64,000 bases of DNA from Antedon mediterranea (GCF_964355755.1 NC_092676.1:8972288-9036287); one strand, 5' to 3'. Counted from the first letter of the stretch, positions 48,046 through 60,602 are shown. The notes: a model not told the origin generated them from the sequence alone. A program made the numbers and translations.

Positions 48046-50428
48046 GGGTATTGCTAAACTGCGCAAACACTGCGCAAACAACAACAAAAGCTGCGCAAAC
48101 CTCCTTCAAAACAATTATTATTGATTAGAACACAACTAGAACTACATAGGGAGACAATTTATGGGAAAAAGAATTTAAAATTCCTTTAAGTTTGCCTTTT
48201 TTTGGGTGAAAAACTTCAATTTTTGGGAAAATTACTGATTTAACAGCGCAAAGAACAAAAAAAGCTGCGCAAACCTCTTTCAAAACAATTAATATTGATA
48301 GAACACAACTAGAACTATATAGTGAGACAATTTATGGAGAAAAAAATTGAAATTCCTTTAAGTTTGCCTTTTTTTGGGTGAAAAACTTCAATTTTTGGGA
48401 AAATTACTGATTTCACAGCGCAAACAACAAAAAAAGCTGCGCAAACCTCCTTTAAATCAATTAATATTGATTAGATAACAACTAGAACTATATAGGGAGA
48501 CAATTTATGGGAAAACAAATTTGAATTTCCTTTGAGTTTGCCTTTTTTTGGGTGAAAAACTTCAATTTTTGGGAAAATTACTGATTTCACAGCGCAAACC
48601 CCCAAAAAAGCTGCGCAAACCTCCTTCAAAACAATTAATATTGATAGAACACAACTAGAACTATATAGGGAGACAATTTATGGAGAAAAAATTTGAAATT
48701 CCTTTAAGTTTGCCTTTTTTTGGGTGAAAAACTTCAATTTTTGGGAAAATTACTGATTTAACAGCGCAAAGAACAAAAAAAGCTGCGCAAACCTCTTTCA
48801 AAACAATTAATATTGATAGAACACAACTAGAACTATATAGTGAGACAATTTATGGGGAAAAAAATTGAAATTCCTTTAAGTTTGCCTTTTTTTGGGTGAA
48901 AAACTTCAATTTTTGGGAAAATTACTGATTTCACAGCGCAAACAACAAAAAAAGCTGCGCAAACCTCCTTTAAATCAATTAATATTGATTAGATAACAAC
49001 TAGAACTATATAGGGAGACAATTTATAGGAAAACAAATTTGAATTTCCTTTGAGTTTGCCTTTTTTTGGGTGAAAAACTTCAATTTTTGGGAAAATTACC
49101 GATTTCACAGCGCAAACCCCCAAAAAAGCTGCGCAAACCTCCTTCAAAACAATTAATATTGATAGAACACAACTAGAACTATATAAGGAGACAATTTATG
49201 GGGAAAAAATTTGAAATTCCTTTAAGTTTGCCTTTTTTTGGGTGAAAAACTTCAATTTTTGGGAAAATTACTGATTTCACAGCACAAACAACAAAAAAAG
49301 CTGCAAAACCTCCTTCAAAACAATTAATATTGATAGAACACAACTAGAACTATAATTATAGGGAGACAATATATGGGAAAAAAATTGAAATTCCTTTAAG
49401 TTTGCTTTTTTTTGGGTGAAAAACTTCAATTTTTGGGAAAATTACTTATTTCACAGCGCAAAAAAAAAAAAAAAAGCTGCGCAAACCTCCTTTAAATCAA
49501 TTAATATTGATAGATAACAACTAAACTATATAGGGAGACAATTTATGGGAAAAAAATTGAAATTCCTTTAAGTTTGCCTTTTTTTGGGTGAAAAACTTCA
49601 ATTTTTGGGAAAATTACTTATTTCACAGCGCAAAAAAAAAAAAAAAAGCTGTGCAAACCTCCTTTAAATCAATTAATATTGATAGATAACAACTAAACTA
49701 TATAGGGAGACAATTTATGGGAAAACAAATTTGAAATTCCTTTAAGTTTGCCTTTTTTTGGGTTAAAAACTATTAATGTTAAGTAAACTTAAAGGAATTT
49801 CAAATTTGTCTTCCCATAAATTGTCTCCCTATAGAGTTCTAGTTGTGTTCTATCAATATTAATTGATTTAAAGGAGGTTTGCGCAGCTTTTTTTGTTGTT
49901 TGCGCTGTGAAATCAATAATTTTCCCAAAAATTGAAGTTTTTCACCCAAAAAAAAGAAAACTTAAAGGAATTTCAAATTTGTTTTCCCATAAATTGTCTC
50001 CTTATATAGTTCTAGTTGTTATCTAATCAATATTAATTGATTTAAAGGAGGTTTGCGCAGCTTTTTTTTTAGGTTTGCGCTGTGAAATCAGTAATTTTCC
50101 CAAAAATTGAAGTTTTTTACCCAAAAAAAGGCAAACTTAAAGGAATTTTAAATTTTTTCCCCATAAATTGTCTCCCTATATAGGTCTAGTTGTGTTTTAA
50201 TCAATATTAATTGATTTAAAGGAGGTTTGCGCAGCTTTTTTTGGAGGTTTGCGCTGGGAAATCAGTAATTTTCCCAAAAATTGAAGTTTTTCACCCAAAA
50301 AAAGTAAAACTTAAAGGAATTTTATATTTTTTCCTCATAAATCGTCTCCCTATATAGGTCTAGTTGTGTTTTAATCAATATTAATTTTTTTGTTGTTTGC
50401 GCAGTGTTTGCGCAGTTTAGCAATACCC
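48046..50428. mobile_element. 2.4-kb foldback element
   Basis: Ends GGGTATTGCTAAACTGCGC and its inverse GCGCAGTTTAGCAATACCC, flanked by the 8-bp duplication AACTTTTT (48038-48045, 50429-50436). The left arm is about 9.7 tandem units of 172-176 bp (key words AAAGCTGCGCAAACCTCC, GGGAGACAATTTATGG, GGGTGAAAAACTTCAATT). The centre is near 49775. The right arm is about 3.5 inverted units. No coding capacity. It interrupts LINE ORF1 at the codons for PKKF. Confidence 0.9.
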
Positions 50429-50436
50429 AACTTTTT

Positions 50437-50819
50437 AGGTAGTTCAAATTCAGGTTCACTTGCAATATTCTGTAAACTAAGAATTTGTTGCTCAAGAGAC
50501 CAGTTTCTTTCACTCATTTCTTTAAAAGCTTTACTAAGGTGAACAAAATTTGAATGGATTTCTTGAATTAGTGTAGCTAATTCAGAAACTTTCTCATCAG
50601 TTTGCTTTATTTTCAGCTTTAGTGATGGGATATGGTCCCATTATTTAGGTGTTTGAGTTGAACAATCAATTGCTTTCACAAACTCAGAGGATTTACAATT
50701 CTGACTGTATTCGTTGAGTGTTATTTCTTCAATTAACGGCGCTGTTCCAATATTTAGCTCGTCTTTTTTTATTTCCTTTCATAATCATAGCTTAATTTTC
50801 TGAATAGATCAATATTATC
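50437..50819 (-). pseudogene. LINE ORF1 N-terminal coiled-coil part
   Basis: Minus strand reads LKIKQTDEKVSELATLIQEI and SKAFKEMSERNWSLEQQILS, a heptad-like coiled coil typical of LINE ORF1, ending EPEFELPKK at the foldback target site. One in-frame TAA after STQTPK near 50645. Confidence 0.7.
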
Positions 50820-50821
50820 AG

Positions 50822-51573
50822 GAGTCGATGTTTCAAATGCAAGCCTATCAAAATGACTTCTAAGTTCATCATATGCAAAGCCATAAAAGCTAGAGTTTGT
50901 TATATCTAGAATGCTTGGAGCTTTTATATGACCATAGCTAGGCCACTAGTTTTCCATTGTTAGCTTTATTTGAAATTGGGCGGAAAAAGCTTGTGTACTT
51001 ACTTGAACAATAGAAAGCTGGTGCATCAATTGTTCTTGCTTGAGCCTAAGATCCTCAACATGAAAAAACACTTAATATCCTGCTTATAATATTGACTTTG
51101 ACAATAAAAATTACATCTCCATGTTGAGAAAACAACAGTTTAGACAATTTATCAGTCACTAGGTGGTAGAAAGTTGAAAACTATTTTATGGAGAAGATTT
51201 TTCAATAGCTTTTTTCAAGAGCTTCTTGGCTTGGCTAAGTCGAAACTGGTTTTAATTAATTAATTTTATCCTAAAAAAGTACAAGATTGCCCATATATTA
51301 TTAGGCTATCTAGGACCAGGTTCTTTCTATGAATATAGGCTAGGCTATATTTATATGTAACTCGGCGTTTACGCCAAAAAAACATGAGCCTGGTTTTTAT
51401 TTAGTAGGCCTAGCCTAGTCGACAACATCATTCCCGCACTTTCATCGTTCATTTTATAAGTTGTCCGTCCTAAATAAGGGCCTAGCTAGGCTTACCTAGC
51501 CCATTAAGCCTAGCCTAAATTGTAGTCATCAGAAAGAGCACTAATAAAAAAAACAGATGCACAATAAGTAATC
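50822..51573 (-). repeat. Duplicated LINE 5' segment, copy B
   Basis: Nearly identical to 55173-55942. Its minus strand carries a start (MFFHVED in the other copy) and QEQLIHQLSIVQVSTQAFSA, SFYGFAYDELRSHFDRLAFE, the beginning of ORF1, but here with an in-frame stop (CTAGTT in place of TGGTAT). The 5' part (about 51280-51540) is rich in TAGGCCTAGC motifs. Confidence 0.75.
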
Positions 51574-51717
51574 ACAAACTCAGAGGATTTACAATTCTGA
51601 CTGTAATCGTTGAGTGTTATTTCTTCAATTAACGGCGCTGTTTCAATATTTAGCTTGTCTGTTTTTATTTCCTTTCATAATCATAGCTTAATTTTCTGAA
51701 TAGATCAATATTATCAA
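51571..51717 (-). repeat. Duplicated ORF1 segment A'
   Basis: About 147 bp repeating 50676-50819, directly before the 3.45-kb element. Order A-B-A'-[element]-B' shows a tandem duplication of the LINE 5' end later split by the element. Confidence 0.8.
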
Positions 51718-52569
51718 GCATTAGGCGCAGGAGCCCCGGATAGCGTTACGAAGTCGTTAACTCTGTCAGCCCATGGTCAACCCAACTAATGTGTTTTTCC
51801 CAAGGACAACTTATCAATAACTAAACTTTGTCACCACCCATAAGTGTGCTGTTCATTTCCTATTGACCAATGAACACCAATGTAACTGGACCTGAGTTTC
51901 TTGCTATTCGACCTTGGGTGCAAATTATACAATTAATTGATGTTAAGGCCACTGACTACTCTTTTCTGTATAGAAACACTGAATTGACTGAATAATAAGA
52001 AAACCCTACAATAATTTCTACTACTACTTGATATGGTGTTACAAGAACTATATTAAAAGAATTGAATGTATGGAGAATGAAAAGTTAAACGTTATAACTT
52101 ATGTAAAACATCACTTAGATGATATCTATCAGATATATCATTTTCTAAAAATTGTTTCATTAGTTAGAATAGATCACGGAAAACCAATACCAATACTGAT
52201 CTGGACTCGGAAATTCAAAATGTAGCAGGCAACGTTTCACCAATGAAAACTTTCAAGACAAACAAAGTATCATAATTATCATGATATCCATTTTTATTTA
52301 ATAACGATAAATCATGGATAAATGGATATAAATATTTCGTCTTTTTTGTTATTTTGTGATGGAAAATATATTGAGTGAACATTGGCACTGAGCTTAAATG
52401 TTCCCCGTCGGGCCACTCATCCCCTTAATGTCTGCTTTATAGGAGTGTCCCCTCAGTAAAGATTTGCTGTTTTTCCCCTTAATAATAAATTATGATGTCC
52501 ATCTTATCCTCTCAATTTTAATGTGCTACACCCGATAATAGAATACACATCTAGCTCGTTTGTACTTAA

Positions 52570-52727
52570 AGAACCTAGTACATCTTTCGAGACGAGTGGA
52601 GGGTTACCCCGGGTGTATTAGTACATCACAGCCACTGATCACCAACTGGGCCCTCTGGGAGACCAGTCTTTGACTGAAGAGGTTACCCAGTATAAATATA
52701 TATTTCAATTCAATTCAATAGAATAAC
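52570..52727 (+). mobile_element. LINE/SINE 3' tail
   Basis: TCGAGACGAGTGGAGGGTTA through CCCAGTATAAATATATATTT, ending in a TTCAA pentanucleotide run (CAATTCAATTCAAT). This tail form is common for CR1/L2-type elements. It sits within the 3.45-kb element. Confidence 0.5.
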
Positions 52728-52734
52728 TGTACAG

Positions 52735-54140
52735 TAGGCTCCCATTTGATGCAATGTGTTACCCAATGTGCTCAATTTGATTGTGCTACCCAAATCCATG
52801 CTATCCATTTGAAATAATTTGCTATCCATTTGAAAGAATGTGCTACCCAATAATCCGTATAGAATAATGTACAGTACAATTATATCCATTTGATTGTGCT
52901 ACCTAATGTGCTATCCATTTGAAATAATGTGCTATCCATTTGAAATAATGTGCTATCCATTTGAAATAATGTGCTATCCATTTGAAAGAATGTGCTACCC
53001 GATAATCCTTATAGAATAATGTACAGTACTATATCCATTTGACTGTGCTACCTAATGTGCTATCCATTTGAAAGAATGTGCTACCCGATTCTCCTTATAG
53101 AATAATGTACAATACTATATCTATTTGATTGTGCTACCCAATGTGCTATCCATTTGAAATAATGTGCTATCCATTTGAAATAATATGCTATTTGAAAGAA
53201 TGTGCTACCCGATAATCCGTATAGAATAATGTACAGTACAATTACATCCATTTGATTGTGCTACCTAATGTGCTATCCATTTGAAATAATGTGCTATCCA
53301 TTTGAAAGAATGTGCTATCCATTTGAAAGAATGTGCTACCCGATAATCCGTATAGAATAATGTACAGTACAGTACTATATCCATTTGATTGTGCTACCCA
53401 ATGTGCTATCCATTTGAAAGAATGTGCTATCCATTTGAAAGAATGTGCTACCCGATAATCCGTATAAAATAATGTACAGTACTATATCCATTTGATTGTG
53501 CTACCTAATGTGCTATCCATTTGAAAGAATGTGCTACCCGATAATCCTTATAGAATAATGTACAGTACTATATCCATTTGACTGTGCTACCTAATGTGCT
53601 ATCCATTTGAAAGAATGTGCTACCCGATAATCCGTAGGCTATAGAATAATGTACAGTACAATTATATCCATTTGATTGTGCTACCTAATGTGCTATCCAT
53701 TTGAAATAATGTGCTACCCGATAATCCTTATAGAATAATGTACAGTACTATATCTATTTGATTGTGCTACCCAATGTGCTATCCATTTGAAATAATGTGC
53801 TATCCATTTTGAAATAATGTGCTATCCATTTGAAAGAATGTGCTATCCATTTGAAATAGGCCTAATGTGCTATCCATTTGAAAGAATGTGCTACCCGATA
53901 ATCATAGAATAATGTACAGTACTATATCCATTTGATTGTGCTACCTAATGTGCTATCCATTTGAAAGAATGTGCTATCCATTTGAAAGAATGTGCTATCC
54001 ATTTGAAAGAATGTGCTACCCGATAATCCGTATAGATTGCACAGTATACAGTTATATCATAGTTATATCCATTTGATTGAACTATCTATTGTGCTATCCG
54101 TTTGAACTAATGTGCTGTCTGTTTGAAATAATTCAGGTTT
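52735..54140. repeat. Minisatellite, 21-bp unit with higher-order pattern
   Basis: Dozens of copies of GTGCTATCCATTTGAAA(G/T)AAT interleaved with a longer block ACCCGATAATCC(G/T)TATAGAATAATGTACAGTA...CATTTGATTGTGCTACC. The long block recurs with one to four 21-bp units between, giving a higher-order array of about 1.4 kb. Confidence 0.9.
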
Positions 54141-54198
54141 TTTTTTTAAATATGTTTTGCTATCCATTTTAAACGTGCTAAACAAGTTACATATTTGT

Positions 54199-54305
54199 TG
54201 ATATAAATTTGCGGTACACCACGTAGGCCTATATTAGTTCTGAAAAGAACTGTTGAGTTGCTTGACGTTTCGATTTAGGCCTACTCCAAAGTCAAAGTCT
54301 CCAAA
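54199..54305 (-). mobile_element. Possible Penelope-like 3' end with GAAACGTC
   Basis: Minus strand reads CTAAATCGAAACGTCAAGC and then the hairpin GTTCTTTTCAGAAC. The CGAAACGTC word next to a short hairpin resembles pseudo-LTR ends of Penelope-like elements. No protein match remains. Confidence 0.35.
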
Positions 54306-55140
54306 GCTATTCCATCATGTCGTATTCGGGGAATCGCCCACAAGTGTTTTCTCAGAGAAGGGTATGTTCTGTATGGGGTTCTGTATGCTATTTGTTAATA
54401 ATGTACAAAAAATGAAATGAAAAATCATATTAATTATCGGTATGTACGGAGGAAGCTCGAACAAGACGAAGCGCGAAACAAATAAAAGCGCAGCGCGAAA
54501 CATCTGATAATATGATATACAATTTCTCAAAACATGAAAACACAGAATATATTATATTAATATAACTTTTTAATATTTCCAAAGGCTCGGACAAGGAAGA
54601 AGGGCCTTAAAAAACTGAATTGCTATATGTTAGACCACATTTCCATAACTTTTCAAAACTCATCGAACCCTCTGCTAGTAGGCCTAATTAATATAGGAGC
54701 GTATCGCCAAATCATTAGAGAAAAAAAAACATGGCATGAAAATGTAATTAATCAAACAACGGCCAAAGAATACCAACAATTTTAATTTAGGTTTCGATTC
54801 GTAATTACTAATGTGGTGGACTAAGCCTAGTTTGAAACTATAGTGACCATTTATTTTAGAAAGAAAGATAGACAAATTTGTTTCCATCTCCATGTTATTG
54901 TTAATACCAAGGCACTTTTCAATTAAAAATTCTGGCCTAGTATTCTTGCAAGGTCGTCACAGCTCCAGTTACAAAGGTCGTCACAGCTCCAGTTACAAAC
55001 GGTGATACAAAGTGTCAATCATTTGACCAGTGAACAGCCCACTGGTAGGATAGTCCTTGAAACCGTCCGTAAAACACATTAATCACTCACATCAGTCATG
55101 CCGCTAATGGTTGAAAACCTCACTTTTTGGGGTTTTCAAA
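54306..55140. other. Right interior of the 3.45-kb element
   Basis: No gene seen. A 22-bp direct repeat (GTCGTCACAGCTCCAGTTAC) lies at about 54953-54998, subterminal to the right TIR. Confidence 0.5.
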
Positions 55141-55172
55141 CGTAACGCTATCCGGGGCTCCTGCGCCTAATG

Positions 55173-55942
55173 AGTCGATGTTTCAAATGCAAGCCTATCA
55201 AAATGACTTCTAAGTTCATCATATGCAAAGCCATAAAAGCTAGAGTTTGTTATATCTAGAATGCTTGGAGCTTGTATATGACCATAGCTAGGCCACTGGT
55301 ATTCCATTGTTAGCTTTGTTTGAAATTTGGCGGAAAAAGCTTGTGTACTTACTTGAACAATAGAAAGCTGGTGTATCAATTGTTCTTGCTTGAGCCTAAG
55401 ATCCTCAACATGAAAAAACACTTAATATCCCGCTTATAATATTGACTTTGACAATAAAAATTACATCTCCATGTTGAGAAAACAACAGTTTAGACAATTT
55501 ATCAGTCACTAGCTGGTAGAAAGTTGAAAACTAATTTATAGAGAAGATTTTTCAATAGCTTTTTTCAAGAGCTTCTTGGCTTGGCTAAGACTGTCGAAAC
55601 TGGTTTTAATTAATTAATTTTATCCTAAAAAAGTACAAGATTGCCCATATATTATAGGCTATCTAGGACCAGGTTCTTTCTATAAATATATGCTAGGCTA
55701 TATTTATATGTAACTCGGCGTTTACGTCAAAAAAACATGAGCCTGGTTTTTATTTAGTAGGCCTAGCCTAGTCGACAACATCATTCCCGCACTTCCATCG
55801 TTCATTTTATAAGTAGTCCGTTCTAAATAAAAGGGCCTACCCTAGGCCTAGCTAGCTAGGCTTACCTGCCCATTATGCCTAGCCTAAATTGTAGTCATCA
55901 GAAAGAGCACTAATCAAAAAACAGATACACAACAAGTAATCA
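55173..55942 (-). repeat. Duplicated LINE 5' segment, copy B'
   Basis: Minus-strand ORF1 start MFFHVEDLRLKQEQLIHQ is open from 55411 to the element boundary at 55173 (YDELRSHFDRLAFETST). Upstream to 55942 is the presumed LINE 5' region with AGGCCTAGC motifs. Confidence 0.75.
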
Positions 55943-56890
55943 ATGATATATCAATAATTTAACACACAAACAGAAAATGAAACCAACTTACAGTATGTTT
56001 AGAACGGGGCTAAGCTTGCAAACAAATACTGTGTAGGCCTACTACTCTCTCCGCGAGCGTAAACATTATTTAATCCACATGTGTTCGGTCATAGAGAAAA
56101 GTTTACTTTCTATTGACTATGGTTCGGTACGGTCTGATGATTTTGAAGAGCGCCACCAATAATTTAGTAAGTGAGTCAAAAGGTTGATACGAAGAATTAA
56201 TAATGTCATTGAATGATATAATAATTGCATAATAATAAAGTAATACTAATTATAATCGAATGAAGAAATGATACATTTATTCTATAATATCATTCGTAAT
56301 AAAAAATATTTACACAATTACGATTATTGACTCATTTAAAATCATGAACGACGCGAGTTGCGAACCTTTCAATTGATTTGATTAAAAATGACTATAGGAG
56401 GCTCCAAATATCTACGAAATATGTTATCCGAGATACAGAACAAAGAATTTGTAAACCAATTGAATATTTTTAATGACAGTAAATATGAAAATGTGTGTGT
56501 TTATTGGAGTGTGCATATCCATTCAACAGTATCGACTGTAAACATCGTGAGGTGGTTTCCACATTCGTATGATCAAACGGTAGCCTACAGGGTATGATCA
56601 ACTAGCGTTCGTGTTCCCACCTATAATCATCCATTCATAGAAGTACTGATGAAGATATCAATCTGTGGCAAAAATAGAATGGACCCGAGACCTGGCTATC
56701 TTCGACTTTAAAATAATAGAAAGTTTTGAAAAATTTGTTTCTAGAAATGTACGTTGTATGATGTATAGGCCTATGTTTATTAAAAAAATTTTGTAGTTTT
56801 CTAAATTACATTGTACAAGTTGCGAAGAGAAAACTGTTATTTGATCGTAAGTTAACGTGTACATAAAGCAAAACTATCCATCCATAGGGT
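55943..56890. other. No recognisable gene
   Basis: AT-rich sequence. A 69-codon frame at 56388 has no recognisable motif. I see nothing supportable here. Confidence 0.4.
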
Positions 56891-56899
56891 CATTTATCT

Positions 56900-57807
56900 T
56901 TTGCTAATTAATCTCCTCTTGCTTGATTGCACTCAAGCAACAATACTACAATTGTAATAGCACAATGGAAGATTAAAAGATAAACTAAATCACACAGTAC
57001 AGTCTAAATACTAAAACAACTAAAACAATTCAATACAAAACTTAATTTAAAGGATTAGATCAGGCATCAAGTCTGCCCAAAATAATGATAAAAGTATGCA
57101 CATCACTCACCTAAAATAGAGAGCCAATATCCTCATTGAGTGCATGGAGGTATACCACCATGTTGAGTGTAATAAAAATAACTTCAAAACTTTAAGTGTA
57201 CAAACTGTACAACGTGTAAATATCACAATCTTCTTTAACTTGAATTGTACTTTAAACTTAGTACTCTTTTAGTATACCGTATATAATATATATATATATG
57301 TCTTTCAGTACTTTCAAATAGGTTCTCGAACTCAACGTTGTTCGAAATGTAAAAGTATATAAAGTTGAAATTTAATTAAAGTTGGAGTGTCCAGCACGTC
57401 CGATGGCAAGAGGCAAAGAGAAAGAAATCTCCCAAAACATACCCTAATGTCATCCAAAATTGTCAAACAAGGTTTACCCCTATTGGTCCATTCTTGTTAC
57501 TAGGCAAAACTCAAGAGGGGTAAATTGACCGATTGGTCAATTCCCAAATTTAGGACCTCCCATTTAAATAGATAAACATGTAAGAAGATTAAAACAGAAC
57601 AAAGAGAATTCTTAAAAGGATTAATTAACAAAATGATTAAAACATATGCAGTTCCAAGAAAAAGCAATATAATGCAAACATCTTAATGCTATATTGATAA
57701 ACAATCTTGCCCACCCACTGCACCCAGCTGCATTACATTGTAGGTACATTGGAAAATAATAAAAAGTAAAGGAAAAGAAAACATGTCTAAAACATGACAG
57801 GGTTACA
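56900..57807 (-). mobile_element. Probable Ty3/gypsy 3' LTR
   Basis: On the minus strand the purine-rich AGTTAGGGGAGGA (57820-57808) is followed by TGTAACCCTGTCATG, the layout of a polypurine tract and LTR start. A TATA-like CTTTATATAC lies at about 57350-57365. The far end is not defined, and about 56900 is a guess near an inverted TTGCTTGA...TCAAGCAA motif. No second LTR was seen in the window. Confidence 0.45.
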
Positions 57808-57820
57808 TCCTCCCCTAACT

Positions 57821-60600
57821 TAAATTGCTACCTCCGGGAGCAAAAACACAAAATATCAAACATTACAAGTAGAGTCACCAGTCAAAGTGGAAAAAAAAAG
57901 GATTAAAATCGTATCTGTTTAATTTATCTTGGTGAACAGGAAGTGTGATATAAACTCATTCTGCCTGGACACAATTTCAGTAATATTCACAATAACTTTT
58001 TCGTTATTAAGTTGATTGCTATAGTCTTGAATTTTTTGAAGAATTATTATAGATTTTTTTGCAACAAAATCTTTCCAGTAGTTCAAAAGTTATGATAAAT
58101 ATCTAATTTTTCTGAGATATCCTTGTGGCTATTCTAATTATTACACATACCCCACTGCTCAAATGCATGTTGGCTATTCCAAACTTGCTGGCTAGTCTGA
58201 AGATAGTACAGTTGGTAGGGATTCTCATAGAAATATTTTCACTATAATATATCTATGGCATTCTCAATGTGTACACATAAGTAATTAAATAATTCCTTGC
58301 TGTTGGAAGTTTATTTTTAATATCAATAAAGTAAATAACAAAATAAAGAATTAGCTATAATTATAACACATTTAAAATGAATGCCTTTTATAATTAGTTA
58401 CCTAAAGTAACTTTACTCCACTTTTTTTTACATATAATATAATAATTTATTTGGAAGCTACACTTTTGAAACAGTGGCACACTTCTTGAATGAAGGTGCA
58501 TCCAGAGTAAGTAAAATAAATAAATATTATTTAACAATAGGCCTATTAGTACAAGAGTCAACTTATTTGACAAAAGAACGCATTTCAATTAGTCAATTTA
58601 CATGTTGAAAAATAATCAAAATATTCATTAAGTACCTAAATATAATTAATAATTAATAATTAATTTCACTTTAATGTGTTTTTATTATTCTGTGCCTGCT
58701 AATTTTTTAGATAGACAATATAATGAACAAAGAACAGAATCCAATAAACATTAAAGGAAATGAACTAGGCCTACAGACCTATTGTTAATTGTAGACTCCT
58801 ATGAAAAGAAATTTGAAGAACAAAAGGCATAATGGGTGGAAACCATTATACAGAATATAATAGATGATATCAGTAATGTGTAAATGTACTGGTGGTGTAA
58901 AGAAAGGGTAAAACAAAAAGAGATATCTTTTGATTTGTTAAATCTAGGCCAGTAGGTAGGTAGGTCTGTTACCATGTTTGTTTAAAACAATCAGGACAGA
59001 CGATGGACTCGGACAGCCAGGCCCATAAATAAAATAGGGAGAGGCTTAGGCCATTCCTAGATCTAACCGCAAAATAATCAATTAAACTCTTAAAAATCAA
59101 TCTAACCCCAATAAACTGAACTTAAATAATCTTTTCTATATCAGTAAAATTGTGCGTGAACTATAGTCAAAACCCGCTAAAAACTGGGCCTGTCGCGTTG
59201 GGCCCAATGTTGGTAGCAGGCTACTTATCCATGTGTGTATTATCGTTGACATTTTCGTTGGAGATTTTCAGTGTAGTTTTGAAAAGAAATGATGTTAGTC
59301 TTATACTAATACTAAATTAATTAGATTATTTTACGGAAAATATATTTTTATTAAAATTATAATTTTAATCGCAGAAAATAAATTTTGGAGAGTATAATAT
59401 AAATAAAAAGCCTGATTGATAACAAAATAATTGCATCACCTTTTATTTTAACCTTGTGAAATGCGATTGTGTTTTGAAACTATAGGGTGGGTGTTTTCCA
59501 ATGTTATTTTTAGTGCGCATATTTTGCTCACCACCGGCATCTGTGCTTATTTTTGAAATACTTAATAATAGATAAAATACATTTTAATATATAATAATAT
59601 AAAATATATATTATATAATATAATTTTATTTATATGAATTTTATTGCGTATTTATTTTAAAATATGCAAATATGCCTCAATTATTAGTGACAAAGGACAA
59701 GGAAGCCCGGGTCAAAAACATATTCACACGTCGTCCACGATAAACACATTTTAAATTTAAAACAAAACATAGTAATTATTGTAATTTTGAATTGGTATAG
59801 GTCACATCTTTAAAATATAAGTTTCCTAATAATTATCTTCTAATGATCATGAATTATTATTAAAATAAAATATACATATGTCACATGTCGCCCTGCCAAA
59901 CTAAACTTTATGAAAGGAGCTTTGCGCTGCGTGTGTAAACTCTCCAGAGTCAGGAGAGTTAGCCTGCTAATAGTTAACATATGGTAAATCAGTTGCTTAT
60001 ACATATACAAGTTAAGCTTAGTACTTACAAAATAAGAACATATCAATAGCTTAAACAAACTCTCAACCAAAACTGTAGTAACATAGCGAGAGCCAACAAA
60101 ACGAACAAAAAACCCGCTCTGCTTACGCACGGTCTTTTATCACACAGTGTCACCTGTATTCCAATTACAGAATGACTACGCAGCGCCCTCAATACTCAAT
60201 TCATCACATTTACATTGGAAGAATAGGGATGGAGCTTTGCGTCCGCAAACTCTCCAGAGTCACGAGAGAGTTAGCCTGCTAAACTTTACATTGGGAGAAT
60301 AGGAAATAGAGCTTTGCGTCCGTAAACTCTCCGGAGTCACGAGAGAGAGTTAGCCTGCTAAACTTTACCGGAAGGCGATTGTTTCGCCTGAACGGTTTTC
60401 TATTCAAAGCATACAGGCAAGCATTGCACTGGTAGGTGGGGGGAAGACAACAGATAGAACAGCATTCGTGTTCTAAGATCTTGGCTCTTTAAGGAAATTA
60501 AATATACTTTTCTAACTTTCAAAATACGTTATATTTGATGGATTTTTACAAATCAAGGATAAATTTGTATGTTTTAAATACTTCTAAACACATTTATCTT
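57821..60600. other. Gypsy 3' region or intergenic, no gene seen
   Basis: Lies between the gypsy pol remnant and the putative polypurine tract. AT-rich, with no convincing reading frame. A 96-codon minus frame at 59840 is low complexity and judged chance. Confidence 0.4.
59918..60370. repeat. Three copies of a ~70-78-bp repeat
   Basis: Units begin GGAGCTTTGCG and contain AAACTCTCC(A/G)GAGTCA and GAGAGTTAGCCTGCTAA, at about 59918, 60231 and 60308. CTCTCCAGAGTCAGGAGAG can form hairpins. The last two are adjacent and more alike. Confidence 0.75.
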
Positions 60601-60602
60601 GT

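Larger units (their letters stand above)
51719..55172. mobile_element. 3.45-kb element with 32-bp perfect TIRs
   Basis: Starts CATTAGGCGCAGGAGCCCCG and ends with its exact inverse. The TIR is 32 bp without mismatch (51719-51750, 55141-55172). Flanks on both sides are AG, so a 2-bp duplication is possible. No transposase. Inside are a LINE/SINE 3' tail, a large minisatellite, a Penelope-like end and subterminal GTAACTGGA(C/G)CTG motifs near both ends. Probably a non-autonomous DNA transposon of undetermined superfamily. Confidence 0.85.

Noticed and set aside
52735-54140. CRISPR-like array
   Set aside because: Eukaryotic context, no unique spacers of constant length, and the unit behaves as a minisatellite.
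59840-60130. 96-codon minus-strand frame
   Set aside because: AT-driven hydrophobic composition with no motif and no second copy.
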